From Pseudomonas sp. (GTDB lineage Bacteria; Pseudomonadota; Gammaproteobacteria; Pseudomonadales; Pseudomonadaceae): 64,000 nt of DNA. The translations under genes and the position numbers were made by a program. A model generated the notes under the pieces. The model saw nothing but the letters and a program-made list of their open reading frames with translations. It had not been told where the DNA came from and did not search any database. Location of the stretch: contig VMRT01000001.1 of NCBI GenBank assembly GCA_007713455.1, positions 434,001 to 498,000 on the forward strand. Reading direction: 5' to 3'. This document shows positions 24,168-39,429 of this stretch, in pieces; the stretch's first letter is position 1; every line of letters begins with the position of its first letter.

Positions 24168-25415
24168 TCAATCCCAGCTCAACGCCCCACCCGTCTGATA
24201 CTCAATCACCCGCGTCTCGAAGAAATTCTTCTCCTTCTTGAGGTCCATGATCTCGCTCATCCACGGGAACGGGTTGGTGGTGCCCGGATACTCTTCCTTC
24301 AGGCCAATCTGCGTCAGGCGGCGGTTGGCGATGAACTTGAGGTAGTCCTCCATCATCGCGGCGTTCATGCCGAGTACGCCACGGGGCATGGTGTCGCGGG
24401 CGTATTCGATTTCCAGCTGGGTGCCCTGGAGAATCATCTGGGTTGCTTCGTCCTTCATGTCGGCGTCCCACAGGTGCGGGTTCTCGATCTTGATCTGGTT
24501 GATCATGTCGATGCCGAAGTTCAGGTGCATGGACTCGTCGCGCAGGATGTACTGGAACTGCTCGGCGGTGCCGGTCATCTTGTTGCGGCGGCCCATGGAG
24601 AGGATCTGGGTGAAGCCGCAGTAGAAGAAGATGCCTTCGAGTACGCAGTAGTAGGCGATGAGGTTGCGCAGGAACTGCTTGTCGGTCTCCGGGGTGCCGG
24701 TCTGGAAGGTAGGGTCGGAGATGGAGCGGGTGTACTTGAGGCCCCAGCTGGCCTTTTTCGCGACGCTCGGGATCTCGTGGTACATGTTGAAGATCTCGCC
24801 TTCATCCATGCCCAGCGATTCGATGCAGTACTGGTAGGCGTGGGTGTGGATCGCCTCTTCGAAGGCCTGGCGCAGGATGTACTGGCGGCACTCGGGGTTG
24901 GTGATCAGGCGGTAGGTGGCCAGCACGAGGTTGTTGGCGACCAGGCTGTCGGCGGTGGAGAAGAAGCCGAGGTTGCGCTTGACGATGCGGCGCTCGTCTT
25001 CGCTGAGGCCGTCCTTGCTCTTCCACAGGGCAATGTCGGCGTTCATGTTCACTTCCTGCGGCATCCAGTGGTTGGCGCAACCATCCAGATACTTCTGCCA
25101 GGCCCAGTCGTACTTGAAGGGTACGAGCTGGTTGAGGTCGGCGCGGGCGTTGATCATGCGCTTCTCGTCGACGCGAACGCGGGCCGACTCGCCTTCCAGT
25201 TCGTTGAGGCCTTCCTGGATGTCCAGGTCGTCCAGCGCGCGCTTGGCGCGGGCGATGGCGTCGGAGTCACTGGCGGCAACGGCGCGGGCTTCTTCGACGG
25301 AACCGGCGGCGTCGTTGTCCAGCTTGGCGGCGGTCTGGCCTGCCGGCTGCGCGGCAGCGGGGGCCGGCGCGGCGGTGGTGGTGTCTTCTTCGTTGAATTC
25401 GTCCCAGCTCAGCAT
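24168..25415 (-). CDS. nrdB: Ribonucleoside-diphosphate reductase class Ia, beta subunit
   Basis: The ATG at 25415 behind AGGAG gives 415 residues starting [12 protein letters not shown], as in other pseudomonads; a longer frame from 25484 lacks such a site. The first ~80 residues are an alanine-rich, probably flexible linker. The helical core carries the iron ligands and radical tyrosine: [30 protein letters not shown] and [11 protein letters not shown] (Glu, His). The C-terminus ends in GALSWD, the tail that binds NrdA. The subunit generates the tyrosyl radical used by NrdA to reduce ribonucleotides. It lies downstream of nrdA with an unusually long 404-base gap, so separate expression is possible. 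Confidence 0.95.
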   Translation of the reverse strand: MLSWDEFNEEDTTTAAPAPAAAQPAGQTAAKLDNDAAGSVEEARAVAASDSDAIARAKRALDDLDIQEGLNELEGESARVRVDEKRMINARADLNQLVPFKYDWAWQKYLDGCANHWMPQEVNMNADIALWKSKDGLSEDERRIVKRNLGFFSTADSLVANNLVLATYRLITNPECRQYILRQAFEEAIHTHAYQYCIESLGMDEGEIFNMYHEIPSVAKKASWGLKYTRSISDPTFQTGTPETDKQFLRNLIAYYCVLEGIFFYCGFTQILSMGRRNKMTGTAEQFQYILRDESMHLNFGIDMINQIKIENPHLWDADMKDEATQMILQGTQLEIEYARDTMPRGVLGMNAAMMEDYLKFIANRRLTQIGLKEEYPGTTNPFPWMSEIMDLKKEKNFFETRVIEYQTGGALSWD

Positions 25416-25547
25416 GTGCGATAGCTCCTGATCGGGGACCGGGGCTTGGCCGGTCGGATGTGTTTGGGTGCTTTTGGTTTGCACGCAAAAGCGGGTATTT
25501 GGTTTGGGCCGAGGTAGGTCCGGCCTTTGTATCGTCTGGTGGGGCTG

Positions 25548-25584
25548 CCCCTCACCCTAACCCTCTCCCCAGAGGGGCGAGGGG
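25548..25584. repeat. Interspersed C-rich/G-rich inverted repeat
   Basis: CCCCTC at one end and GAGGGG at the other, with CTCTCCCC/AGAGGGG in the centre. The same kind of element is widespread in proteobacterial intergenic DNA. Confidence 0.6.
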
Positions 25585-25731
25585 ACTGGTTTGGTGTTGG
25601 CGTCTGGCTTGTTCGATGGGTACTGCGTTGGCTTAGGGCTCCTGGCGAGCAGGAGCGGGCCGTTCTGTTTCCTTGTCGCAACAATGGTGCGAGCGTGGAG
25701 CTGTGCGAGTGGCTGCTAGGCGGCTGCCGAG

Positions 25732-25772
25732 CCGGAACCCCTGAGCGTACAGCTGTACGTGATGGGGTCCGG
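25732..25772 (-). other. Strong hairpin downstream of nrdA
   Basis: An outer stem (nine pairs, one bulged A) and an inner 14-base palindrome (25746-25759) are separated by a four-base internal loop. It lies 48 bases beyond the nrdA stop. Confidence 0.6.
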
Positions 25773-25819
25773 TTTGGCGGCCAACGCCGCAGACGCCGCT
25801 CAGCTACGCGCGACTTCTG

Positions 25820-28699
<2,880 letters not shown>

Positions 28700-28865
28700 G
28701 GGGGCTCCGGATTCTCTCTTTTAGTCGCGGTTCTGGTTCTGTCTGCGCGGGCTTCGTTGAGCCCGGGCGTCGTTACTGCATCAGCCATGCCCCGCATCGC
28801 GGTGCATGGTGGTATCGCAAGGAATAGTCCTGACTAGGCCGCTGACGAGCTAAGTCGTTGCCGGA

Positions 28866-28908
28866 AGGATAGTCAGGCTGGAAAAACTGTCAACACAATA
28901 TGTTGTGT
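28866..28908 (-). promoter_or_regulatory. nrdA promoter with NrdR box
   Basis: On the minus strand TTGACA (28888-28893) and TATCCT (28866-28871) are spaced by 16 bases. Directly upstream and overlapping the -35 lies an NrdR-type palindrome, ACACAATATGTTGTGT (28893-28908 in plus orientation). The transcript leader would be about 160 bases. Confidence 0.75.
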
Positions 28909-29168
28909 TTTGTCTTGGCTCCGAGCACAGCTGCTAGTTCCGCGCTTGAAGTCAGGGAGACGACTGTCGAAGGCTTGCATTAATGCTTGACCTGAGGCTG
29001 CCGACGGTGTTGCAGAGCAATGGGAGGCAGGGCGATAGCCCAGCTCTCGAAAATGTCTCGATTGTGTCAGTTGCGGTGCACAGGCCCAATATCTAGGGGT
29101 CAAGGCGCGCAGGAGCGACAAGATAATGCTGGCTCCGGGCCAATGCAAGGCAGCCGCCTGGGATAACC

Positions 29169-29177
29169 TGTGGATAA
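29169..29177 (-). promoter_or_regulatory. DnaA box
   Basis: TGTGGATAA, the exact complement of TTATCCACA, with an additional GGATAACC six bases before. DnaA boxes in nrdAB control regions are known from E. coli. Confidence 0.55.
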
Positions 29178-29294
29178 CGTGTGTGCGGATTGTGGGTGAA
29201 AGCGCGGCGTCCGGCCGCAGGCCGCATGGCTGCGGCGCTCGGCCGAATGCCGACGAAATACGCGCCGCCGGGCATATTTTGATGATGGTCAATG

Positions 29295-29310
29295 ACACTA
29301 CATGTTGTGT
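29295..29310. promoter_or_regulatory. Second NrdR-like box
   Basis: ACACTACATGTTGTGT matches the NrdR motif. It lies about 390 bases from the first box and about 100 bases before the response regulator. Confidence 0.5.
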
Positions 29311-29407
29311 TTGCCGCTGCCCGCTTTTTGTGCATCGTGCCGGGCCGAGGCGTTGGGTACAATGCGCGCTGTTCGTTTGTGGCCTGACGGTCTGACAGGG
29401 GGCGGGG

Positions 29408-30124
29408 ATGGAGCAAGAGACGTGGCGGATTCTCATCGTCGAGGACGATCGACGGCTGGCCGAGCTGACGCAGGAATACCTGCAGAGCAGTGGCGGCTTC
29501 GAGGTGTCGATCGAGTCGGATGGCGCCTGCGCCGCCGAGCGCATCATCGAGGAGCGCCCGGATCTGGTGGTGCTCGATCTGATGCTGCCCGGCGAGGATG
29601 GCCTGTCGATCTGCCGGCGGGTGCGTGACCGCTATGATGGCCCGATCCTCATGCTCACCGCGCGGGCCGACGATCTGGATCAGGTGTTGGGGCTGGAAAC
29701 CGGCGCCGACGACTATGTCTGCAAGCCCGTGCGTCCGCGTCTGTTGCTGGCGCGCATCCGCGCCTTGCTGCGTCGTCAGCCACCGGAGGCGCCGGCCAAT
29801 GCCAAGCGCCTGCAGTTCGGTCCGTTGGTGATCGACAGCGCGTTGCGCGAAGCCTGGTTGCGTGAACAGCAGATCGAACTGACCGGCGCCGAGTTCGACC
29901 TGCTCTGGCTGCTGACCTCCAACCCCGGACGCATTCTTTCCCGTGAAGAAATCTTCGCCGAGCTGCGCGGCATCGAATACGACGGTCAGGACCGCTCCAT
30001 CGATGTGCGTATTTCGCGTATCCGCCCCAAGATCGGTGACGATCCCGATCATCCGCGGCTGATCAAGACGGTGCGCGGCAAGGGCTATCTGTTCGTTTCC
30101 GAAGCTGCCGTAGCGATGGTGTAG
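29408..30124 (+). CDS. OmpR-family response regulator (RstA-like)
   Basis: The 238-residue protein has a receiver domain with the acidic pair VEDD near residue 12, the phosphoacceptor Asp57 in VVLDLMLPGEDG, and Lys106 in CKPVRP, followed by a winged helix (ELTGAEFDLLWLLTSNPGRILSREEIF and IRPKIGDDPDHPRLIKTVRGKGYLF). It is followed by a histidine kinase 11 bases later, so the two form an operon. The pair resembles RstAB of enterobacteria. The neighbourhood nrdB-nrdA-regulator-kinase matches P. aeruginosa PA1155-PA1158 in order. The stimulus is not known. Confidence 0.9.
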   Translation: MEQETWRILIVEDDRRLAELTQEYLQSSGGFEVSIESDGACAAERIIEERPDLVVLDLMLPGEDGLSICRRVRDRYDGPILMLTARADDLDQVLGLETGADDYVCKPVRPRLLLARIRALLRRQPPEAPANAKRLQFGPLVIDSALREAWLREQQIELTGAEFDLLWLLTSNPGRILSREEIFAELRGIEYDGQDRSIDVRISRIRPKIGDDPDHPRLIKTVRGKGYLFVSEAAVAMV

Positions 30125-30135
30125 CGCCGCCGCCC

Positions 30136-31752
30136 ATGAACTCGATCTTCCTGCGCATCTATGGCGGCATGCTGGGGGTGCTGGTGCTGGTGGCGCTGCT
30201 CGGCGCCGGCGGCCTGCACCTGCTCAACCAGTACCGCGCGGACGATCACCGCGAGCGCCTGGCCAGCGGCACCTTCCGCCTGATGGCGCACAACATGAGC
30301 AGCATGACGCCGATCGAACGGCGCCAGGCGGCGAACCTCTGGGGGCGGCTGCTGGGCATTCCGCTGCGGGTGCGCACGCTCGACGATGTCAGCCTGGAAA
30401 GCCGACTGGAGGCGCGCCTGCTGCGCGGCCAGGTGCTGGTCGAGCAGATCCGGCCGCAGAGCACCACGGTGTTCAGCCTGGTCAGCGCGCAGGATCGGCT
30501 GGTGCTCACCGGCGAGGTGGAACAGCTCAGCGAGCAGCTGGCGCGCGCGACCATCTATCTGCTGATCGACGAGCTGATCCGCTATCCCGAAGCCGAGCAG
30601 CCGCGACGCCTCGCCGAGCTGAAACAGGCGCGTGGTTTCGGCTTCGATCTGGAATTGCTGACGCGTGACAGCGCCAACCTCGATGACGACCAGCGTCGGC
30701 GGCTGGACGAGGGTGACACGGTGATGGCGCTCGCTCGCGGCGGTGATGCCGTGCGTGTGTTCGCGGCCATCGCCGGCACCGGCTGGATCATGCAGCTCGG
30801 CCCGCTGTACCAGATGAATCCCTATCCGCCGCAGTTGCTAATCTTGATCGGCCTGCTCGGCCTGTCGTTGATCGGTCTTACCGTGTACCTGCTGGTGCGT
30901 CAGCTGGAGCAGCGCCTGAGTGTGCTGGAAGGTGCGGCGACCCGCATCGCCGCGGGCAATCTGGAAACCCGCGTGCCGGACGTCGGCACCGATTCGGTCG
31001 GGCGCCTGGCGGCGGCGTTCAACGGTATGGCCAGGCATCTGCAGCGTTTGCTGGCGGTGCAGCGGGAGATGGTCAGCGCGGTGGCCCATGAGCTGCGCAC
31101 GCCGGTCGCGCGCCTGCGTTTCGGCCTGGAAATGAGCGCCGAGGCGCAGACCGACGAGGCCCGGCGCAAGTACCTGGAAGGCATGGACGGCGACATCGAC
31201 GACCTCGATGCGCTGGTCGACGAAATGCTGGTGTATTCGCGGTTGGAGCGCGGCTCGCCGACCCTGCATTTCCAGCAGGTCGACCTGGGTGCGCTGGTCG
31301 ATCAGGTGATCGGTGAGCTGGCGCCGCTCCGCGCCGATGTCAGCGTCAGCCGCGGAGAATGCACAACGGCAGCCGATGGCAGCTGCTGGGCCGAGGCGGA
31401 GCCGCAGTACCTGCGCCGCGCCCTGAGCAACCTGATCACCAATGCCATGCGCCATGCCGAGAGTCGGGTGCAGGTCAGCTTCACCATCGATGGGCAAACG
31501 GTGCGGCTGGAGGTGGACGACGACGGCCCCGGCGTGCCGGAAGCGGATTGGGAAAAGGTCTTCACCCCGTTCCTGCGCCTGGACGATAGCCGTACCCGCG
31601 CCTCCGGCGGGCACGGGCTGGGCTTGTCCATCGTGCGGCGGATCATCTACTGGCATGGCGGCCGCTCGCAGCTGGGGCACAGCGACCTGGGCGGCGCGCG
31701 TTTCAGCCTGGTCTGGCCGCGGCGCAGGGCGGACCGAGCAGCGGCTGGCTGA
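30136..31752 (+). CDS. Sensor histidine kinase, RstB-like
   Basis: The 538-residue protein has two membrane helices (about residues 8-28 and 232-255), a periplasmic sensor of about 200 residues between them (LRGQVLVEQIRPQS..., ending TGWIMQLGPLYQMNPYPPQ), a HAMP linker, and the kinase core: phosphorylated His318 in VAHELRTPVARLR, NLITNAMRHAES (N box), DDDGPGVPEAD (G1), and GGHGLGLSIV (G2). It forms an operon with the preceding regulator. The sensor sequence has the RstB-type start with LRLRVRTL- and RRLAELKQARGFG-like elements. The signal is unknown. Confidence 0.9.
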   Translation: MNSIFLRIYGGMLGVLVLVALLGAGGLHLLNQYRADDHRERLASGTFRLMAHNMSSMTPIERRQAANLWGRLLGIPLRVRTLDDVSLESRLEARLLRGQVLVEQIRPQSTTVFSLVSAQDRLVLTGEVEQLSEQLARATIYLLIDELIRYPEAEQPRRLAELKQARGFGFDLELLTRDSANLDDDQRRRLDEGDTVMALARGGDAVRVFAAIAGTGWIMQLGPLYQMNPYPPQLLILIGLLGLSLIGLTVYLLVRQLEQRLSVLEGAATRIAAGNLETRVPDVGTDSVGRLAAAFNGMARHLQRLLAVQREMVSAVAHELRTPVARLRFGLEMSAEAQTDEARRKYLEGMDGDIDDLDALVDEMLVYSRLERGSPTLHFQQVDLGALVDQVIGELAPLRADVSVSRGECTTAADGSCWAEAEPQYLRRALSNLITNAMRHAESRVQVSFTIDGQTVRLEVDDDGPGVPEADWEKVFTPFLRLDDSRTRASGGHGLGLSIVRRIIYWHGGRSQLGHSDLGGARFSLVWPRRRADRAAAG

Positions 31753-31777
31753 AGCCAGCGCAGCTCGACCCAATCTC

Positions 31778-32449
31778 TCAGAGCAGTCCGAACACCTTTT
31801 TCGCCAGGCTGGTGGCCGCGGCGGCGGGATTCTTGCGAATGCTCGCTTCCTGCTCGGCGATCACGGTGAACAGGCCATCGAGCGCCTGTTCGGTGACGTA
31901 GCTTTCGATATTCGCGTAACTGCCGTTCATGCCAGCCGGCACCTTGGCGGCGACGGCGTTGTATTGCTGCGCCAGGCCGACCTGGTCGGTGGCCTGTTTG
32001 ACGATGGGCAGGAATTTCGCGCGAATCTGCTCGCGGCTGGACTGGTTGAGGTACTGGGTGGCCGAGTCATCGCCACCGGCGAGAATGGCCTTGGCGTCCT
32101 GCACGGTCATCTTGCGCACGGCATCCAGCAGCAGTTGCTGGGCTTCCGGCACGGCCTTCTCGGCGGCCAGGTTCATGCTGTTCTCCAGCTGTTCGACCTG
32201 CGCACCCATGCCGAGCATCTTCAACATCCGCGAGGCCTTGCCGATGTTGCCCGGCAGCTCGATACGCACGTCCGGATCGCTGCTGAAACCGCCAGGGCGA
32301 CCGAGCTGCTGCACGGCGACCTTGGCGCCCTGGCTCAAGGCATCCTTGAGGCCGGCGCTGGCGTCGCTCTGGGTCAGGTCGGAAAGTGAAAGGGCGAAAG
32401 CGCTGGCGGAAAGTGCCAGGCCTGCAACGAGAGTGGTGATGCGCAACAT
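31778..32449 (-). CDS. DUF4197 family secreted protein
   Basis: The 223-residue product begins with a signal peptide (MLRITTLVAGLALSASAFA) and consists of a helical DUF4197 domain (LSLSDLTQSDASAGLKDALSQGAKVAV; VRIELPGNIGKASRMLKMLGMG; EQALDGLFTVIAEQEASIRKNP). The family is found next to diverse genes and its function is unknown; members are periplasmic or outer-membrane associated. It converges with the kinase gene from the other side. Confidence 0.8.
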   Translation of the reverse strand: MLRITTLVAGLALSASAFALSLSDLTQSDASAGLKDALSQGAKVAVQQLGRPGGFSSDPDVRIELPGNIGKASRMLKMLGMGAQVEQLENSMNLAAEKAVPEAQQLLLDAVRKMTVQDAKAILAGGDDSATQYLNQSSREQIRAKFLPIVKQATDQVGLAQQYNAVAAKVPAGMNGSYANIESYVTEQALDGLFTVIAEQEASIRKNPAAAATSLAKKVFGLL

Positions 32450-32639
32450 GGCGTTAACCTCATGTTCATTGAATGGTGCGGAAGCAGCGGGCTACTAACT
32501 GCCGTATGGTCTGGCGCCGATGCTAAAGCAATGCCGGGCAAGGCGCAGGCGTTTACCAGCAGTATGGGTCAGGCAGGCGGGGGACACGTTGTTACTGATG
32601 CGCTAAGGTTGCGGCCCCGTCGTTATGGAGCCGACTCGC

Positions 32640-33068
32640 ATGATCCGTCCCTTTCGCCCCGATGACCTGGAGCCGGTGCTGGCGATCTGGCTGGCTGCAT
32701 CGATCCGCGCCCATGACTTCATTGCGCCGGCGTTCTGGGCGTCGAAGCTGGATGACATGCGCGATATCTATCTGCCGGCGGCGCAGATCTGGGTCGATGA
32801 GCGTGAAGGCGAGGTGCTGGGATTCGTCGCGCTGGTCGGGGACGTGCTGGCGGCGATCTTCGTGGCGCCGAGCGCTCAGGGCGGCGGTATCGGCTCGGCA
32901 CTGATCGAGCAGGCCAAGACCGTGCGTGAGCGGCTCGAGCTGACGGTCTACAGCGCCAATGCCGCCAGCGTCGCCTTCTATCGCCGACATGGCTTTGCCG
33001 TGATCAGCGAACAGCTGGACCCGCACACCGGCCATCCCGAACTGGCGATGGCCTGGCAGCGGGACTGA
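32640..33068 (+). CDS. GNAT-family N-acetyltransferase
   Basis: The ATG at 32640 has GGAG eight bases upstream and gives 142 residues; an ATG at 32625 is possible. The start MIRPFRPDDLEPVLAIWL is typical of GNATs, and motif A (IFVAPSAQGGGIGSALIE) and motif B (ANAASVAFYRRHGFAV) are clear. This resembles YiaC/YjaB-type protein acetyltransferases. The substrate is unknown. Confidence 0.85.
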   Translation: MIRPFRPDDLEPVLAIWLAASIRAHDFIAPAFWASKLDDMRDIYLPAAQIWVDEREGEVLGFVALVGDVLAAIFVAPSAQGGGIGSALIEQAKTVRERLELTVYSANAASVAFYRRHGFAVISEQLDPHTGHPELAMAWQRD

Positions 33069-33073
33069 GCGCG

Positions 33074-35572
33074 TCAGGCGGCCTGGGGAGGCGTCGAATC
33101 GGAATCGTCATGATGACGCTCCAGCGCCACCTGACGGATCGACAGGCGAATCTCAGCCGGTAGCACGCGCTTGGCCGCGCCCTCGGCCAGTTCCGCGAGC
33201 TTTTCGTGATAGCCGAGCCGGCCGTTTTCATCCGGGCTGACCACGCCCTGTTCCTGCATGCTCTGGATGAAATGGCGGAACAGCGCCTTGTCGAAGAACT
33301 CCGGCGCGTTGAGCCCATGCAGGATCGACAGGCGCTGGGCCATGACCGTGCAGAGGTTTTCCAGCTCCTCGGCGCTCAGGCTGTGCTGGCCACTGTTGAG
33401 CAGCAGCGAGGTGGCCATGTAGAAGCGCTGCAGGGTTTGCACCACGACGCGAGCGAGAAGGGTGAGCAGGACGAACTGCCGCGAGCTCGGGGCCGGGCGC
33501 ACGTAGTGGTTGCCGTCCACCTTGAGCAGGCCGCGCTCGACGAAGGCCGCCAGCCACTGGTCGACCACGGCTTCCAGCTCCTCGACTTCCCAGCGCATGA
33601 ACAGCTCGGCACGCAGGTACGGGTACAGCGCCTCGGTGAAGCGCTGGATCTGCTCGCGGCTGATGCGCGAGCTGCTCTGGAAGAAGCTCGCCAGCAGTGC
33701 CGGCAACGCGAAGATGTGCATCACGTTGTTGCGGTAGTAGGTCATCAGGACGGCGTTCTGCTCGTCCAGATAGAGGATGTTGCCCAGCGCGTCCTTCTGT
33801 TCGGCGAGCAGGTCGAGGCTCTTCACGTACGCGATCAGCGCGTTGCCGTCGCCTTCCGGCAGCGTGGTGTGCGGCGAGTAGGGCACCGCACGTAACAGCG
33901 CCTGATAGAGATCGAGAATCCGCGCCAGGGACTGCTGGTCCAGGGCCTGGCGGCTGGTGGAGAGCATCGCCAGCGCCACCAGGTTGACCGGGTTGACCGC
34001 CGCCGCCTCGTTCAGGCGCTGGGCGATGCGCTCGGCCAGGCGATTGGTGGCGTCGTTCAGCCATTCGGGACGGTAATCCGGCGCGTAGGTCTGTTGGCGC
34101 CAGCCGGGCTGCTCCTGGTCGAGGAATTCGTTGAGCTTGAGCGGTTCGCCGAAGTTGACCCAGACCTGGCCGAAGCGCTGCTTGAGCGCACCGATGACCT
34201 TGAAGATGTCGAAGATCGATTCCTTCTTCTTCGCCGCGCCGCGCAGTTCACCCAGGTAGGTGCGGCCTTCCAGCACGCGCTCGTAGCCGATGTAGACCGG
34301 CACGAAGAGGATCGGCAGGCGTGACGAGCGCACGTAGCTGCGCAGGGTCAGGGCCAGCATGCCGGTCTTGGGTTGCAGCATGCGGCCGGTACGCGAACGG
34401 CCGCCCTCGACGAAGTACTCGACGGGGAAGCCGCGGGTGAACAGGTTGTGCAGGTATTCGTTGAACACCGAGGTGTACAGCGGGTTGCCCTTGAACGAGC
34501 GGCGCATGAAGAAGGCGCCACCGCGGCGCAGCAGGCTACCAATGACTGGCATGTTGAGGTTGATGCCGGCGGCGATATGCGGCGGCGTCAGGCCGTTGCG
34601 GAACAGCAGGTAGGACAGCAGCAGGTAGTCGATATGGCTGCGATGGCAGGGGACGTAGATCACCTCGTAGCCGCGCACGGCTTCCTGCAGTGGCTCGATA
34701 TGGTTGACGCGGATGCCGTCGTAGATCTTGTTCCAGAACCAGGACAACACCACTTCGAGGAAGCGCACGGCGGTGTAGGCGTAGTCCGAGGCCACCTCGT
34801 TGCCGTAGCGCAGCGCCCTGGCTTCGGCCCGCTCGATGGAAATGTTCTCGCGTTCGGCCTCGTCGCGAATCGCCTGCCGGACCTGCGGTGCGTGGACCAG
34901 GCCCTTGACCAGATTGCGCCGGTGCGACAGGTCGGGGCCGATCACGGCGGTCTTCTGGTTGCGGAAGTGCACGCGCAGCATGCGATGGACCATGCGCAGG
35001 GTGCGCTCGTGGCCCTTGTTCAGTGCGATCAGCTCGTTGAGCTGGATTGGTGCGGAGAACTGCACGCGGGTCTTGCGCCCCAGCACCAGGATGCTGAGCA
35101 GTTTGCGCAGGCGCCCGGTGACCGCCCAGCTGTCGGCGAACAGCAGCTTCCAGGCGCTGGTCTCGCGATTCGGCGACTGGCCCCAGAACACGCTGACCGG
35201 AATGATCTGCGCGTTTTCCACCGCGTTGTGCTCCAGTGCGCCGACCAGCCGGACCAGCGTTGGCGGCGCCACCAGACGCGTGCGTCGGCCAAACCAGCTC
35301 GTTGCCGGATTGAGAAAGAAGAACGCGGCCGGCTCGACGTGGTCGCCCACCGCCACATCGGCCACCGGGCGTGGTAGCCCGGCCTTGCTGCACTCGACGT
35401 CCAGCACCGCGAGATCGCTCAGCGAGGGTTGCTGCAGCACGTAGAACACCGGCTTGCTGCGGTCCAGCTTGAGGGTGAAGGCAGACTGGTTGATGGTCTC
35501 CGAGCGCACCCAGAAGTACAGCACGCGGCGCAATACGGAGAAGATCAGACGGCGAAGGGGGGAGCGAGTCAT
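33074..35572 (-). CDS. plsB: Glycerol-3-phosphate 1-O-acyltransferase PlsB
   Basis: The ATG at 35572 gives 832 residues, the length of the Pseudomonas enzyme; a frame upstream to 35662 has no family residues. The acyltransferase block has the H-x4-D motif ([16 protein letters not shown]), block II ([14 protein letters not shown]), block III ([12 protein letters not shown]), and block IV ([18 protein letters not shown]). N- and C-terminal regions are the PlsB-specific extensions. It catalyses acylation of sn-glycerol 3-phosphate at position 1, the first committed step in phospholipid synthesis, at the inner membrane. It is monocistronic. Confidence 0.96.
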   Translation of the reverse strand: MTRSPLRRLIFSVLRRVLYFWVRSETINQSAFTLKLDRSKPVFYVLQQPSLSDLAVLDVECSKAGLPRPVADVAVGDHVEPAAFFFLNPATSWFGRRTRLVAPPTLVRLVGALEHNAVENAQIIPVSVFWGQSPNRETSAWKLLFADSWAVTGRLRKLLSILVLGRKTRVQFSAPIQLNELIALNKGHERTLRMVHRMLRVHFRNQKTAVIGPDLSHRRNLVKGLVHAPQVRQAIRDEAERENISIERAEARALRYGNEVASDYAYTAVRFLEVVLSWFWNKIYDGIRVNHIEPLQEAVRGYEVIYVPCHRSHIDYLLLSYLLFRNGLTPPHIAAGINLNMPVIGSLLRRGGAFFMRRSFKGNPLYTSVFNEYLHNLFTRGFPVEYFVEGGRSRTGRMLQPKTGMLALTLRSYVRSSRLPILFVPVYIGYERVLEGRTYLGELRGAAKKKESIFDIFKVIGALKQRFGQVWVNFGEPLKLNEFLDQEQPGWRQQTYAPDYRPEWLNDATNRLAERIAQRLNEAAAVNPVNLVALAMLSTSRQALDQQSLARILDLYQALLRAVPYSPHTTLPEGDGNALIAYVKSLDLLAEQKDALGNILYLDEQNAVLMTYYRNNVMHIFALPALLASFFQSSSRISREQIQRFTEALYPYLRAELFMRWEVEELEAVVDQWLAAFVERGLLKVDGNHYVRPAPSSRQFVLLTLLARVVVQTLQRFYMATSLLLNSGQHSLSAEELENLCTVMAQRLSILHGLNAPEFFDKALFRHFIQSMQEQGVVSPDENGRLGYHEKLAELAEGAAKRVLPAEIRLSIRQVALERHHDDSDSTPPQAA

Positions 35573-38216
<2,644 letters not shown>

Positions 38217-38233
38217 AGCTCGCGGCGGCGCCA

Positions 38234-38608
38234 TCAGGCGCCGCCACGGGGCGGCTGCTGCTTTCGAGCCTGCCATCTGGTTCGGGCTCGGGAGCCGACA
38301 TAGGCTCCGGCGAGAAAGACCAGGGAGCACAGCAGCACGAACACCAGCCCGACGGGGAGCAATGGCCCTGTCGGCAACCAGCCGAGCAGATACAGAACCT
38401 GCCCGGCCACACAGCCTGCGTAGAGCGGCCACAATGGTTTCGGCGAAACGGAGCCACACAATCCGCCGCCCAGGGCCAGCGCTGCGGTGTAATACAGGCC
38501 ACCTGCATCCCAGGGCTCGACATGGCCCGTCAGCAGCGGCGACAGGCTCCAGATCGCCGCACCGGCCAACGTGGCGAGAAGAAACGAACACAACACGGAT
38601 CGCTTCAT
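38234..38608 (-). CDS. Small multi-pass membrane protein
   Basis: The 124-residue protein starts at the ATG at 38608 (the upstream ATG at 38635 lacks support). It has about four hydrophobic helices (SVLCSFLLATLAGAAIWSL; GLYYTAALALGGGLCG; LYAGCVAGQVLYLLGWL; LLPVGLVFVLLCSLVFLAGAYVG) and a basic tail. No family is recognised. It lies between katG and a methyltransferase gene, and shares strand with the latter, 36 bases downstream. Confidence 0.65.
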   Translation of the reverse strand: MKRSVLCSFLLATLAGAAIWSLSPLLTGHVEPWDAGGLYYTAALALGGGLCGSVSPKPLWPLYAGCVAGQVLYLLGWLPTGPLLPVGLVFVLLCSLVFLAGAYVGSRARTRWQARKQQPPRGGA

Positions 38609-38644
38609 GCTCGGCCGGTCGGATACAACCGCCATGCCGCGGCG

Positions 38645-39355
38645 TTATTGCGCATCGACCGTTGACCGCGTCGAGTACCAGGCGTGAATCAGCCCGGCCT
38701 GGTAGAACAGGACGGGGTCGGTAAAGCCGCCGGATTCGATGATCGCTGCGACCCGCTCGCGAGGCAGCACCGCCACATCGCGGGAGTAGGCTGCGCGCAT
38801 CTGCTCCACACCGGCGGCCGGGATGCCAGCCACGGTCATCATGTTCATCCAGGTTTCGAGCAGGGCCGTGTATTCGGCCGAGGCGATATCCGATGCCAGG
38901 TCGGAGCTGGCCAGGCGTGCGCCCGGGCGAAGCCGGCTAGCGATGGCACGGAAAAACTCCGCACGGGCCCCTGGCTCCAGAATGAATTGCGACACGAGAA
39001 AGCACGTCGCGACATCGAAGGCGTCCTGCTCGGGCAGCGATTGCAGATAACCCTCATGAAACTGGCAGCGCTCGGCGTAGCCGCCCTCGATTGCCTTGTT
39101 GCGGCACACCTCGAGCATTGCACCGGAGGGCTCGACGGCGGTGAAGCTCCAGCGCGGGAAGCGCCTCGCCAGGTATGCGATTTCCTCGCCGGTGCCGGCA
39201 CCGACGCACAGAATCCGGGCATCGGCTGGAAGGTTGGCAAATACGGCTTCCAGAAGGAAATGCAGGGCCTCGCGAATCGGCGCGGTTCTCGCCCAGCGCT
39301 CGTCGTAGCTGGTTGCCTGCTGGTCGAAGATGGCCTTGATTTCATCGTTGCGCAT
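38645..39355 (-). CDS. Class I SAM-dependent methyltransferase
   Basis: The ATG at 39355 (GGGAAA upstream) gives 236 residues. The start MRNDEIKAIFDQQATSYDERW is typical of UbiE-like and related methyltransferases, and motif I (ILCVGAGTGEEIAYLARRF) and motif II (FTAVEPSGAMLEVC) are intact, with VATCFLVSQFI in motif IV. The substrate is unknown; it is probably cytoplasmic and acts on a small molecule. Confidence 0.8.
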   Translation of the reverse strand: MRNDEIKAIFDQQATSYDERWARTAPIREALHFLLEAVFANLPADARILCVGAGTGEEIAYLARRFPRWSFTAVEPSGAMLEVCRNKAIEGGYAERCQFHEGYLQSLPEQDAFDVATCFLVSQFILEPGARAEFFRAIASRLRPGARLASSDLASDIASAEYTALLETWMNMMTVAGIPAAGVEQMRAAYSRDVAVLPRERVAAIIESGGFTDPVLFYQAGLIHAWYSTRSTVDAQ

Positions 39356-39429
39356 GGCGGATTTCCCAGGAGGTTGTTCTGGATGGGCGCATAGGCGCAC
39401 CACCCGGGTTGCTGAGATGCTGAGTTGCT

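Larger units (their letters stand above)
25416..25819. other. nrdA-nrdB intergenic region with two inverted repeats
   Basis: The 404 bases hold no gene. At 25548-25584 there is a C-rich/G-rich interspersed repeat (CCCCTCACCCTAACCC then AGAGGGGCGAGGGG) of a type seen in many proteobacteria. At 25732-25772 a long hairpin pairs CCGGA(A)CCCC with GGGGTCCGG around an inner palindrome CGTACAGCTGTACG; it has no T-tract. A processing or attenuation site between nrdA and nrdB is possible. Confidence 0.55.
28910..29407. other. Intergenic region between nrdA promoter and rstA-like gene
   Basis: Roughly 500 bases without a recognised gene. It holds a perfect DnaA box (29169-29177, TGTGGATAA), a second NrdR-like box (29295-29310) and a TACAAT -10 candidate before the response regulator. 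Confidence 0.6.

Noticed and set aside
29408-30124. Treating the response regulator as part of the nrdAB operon
   Set aside because: It is on the opposite strand from nrdA and has its own candidate -10 element.
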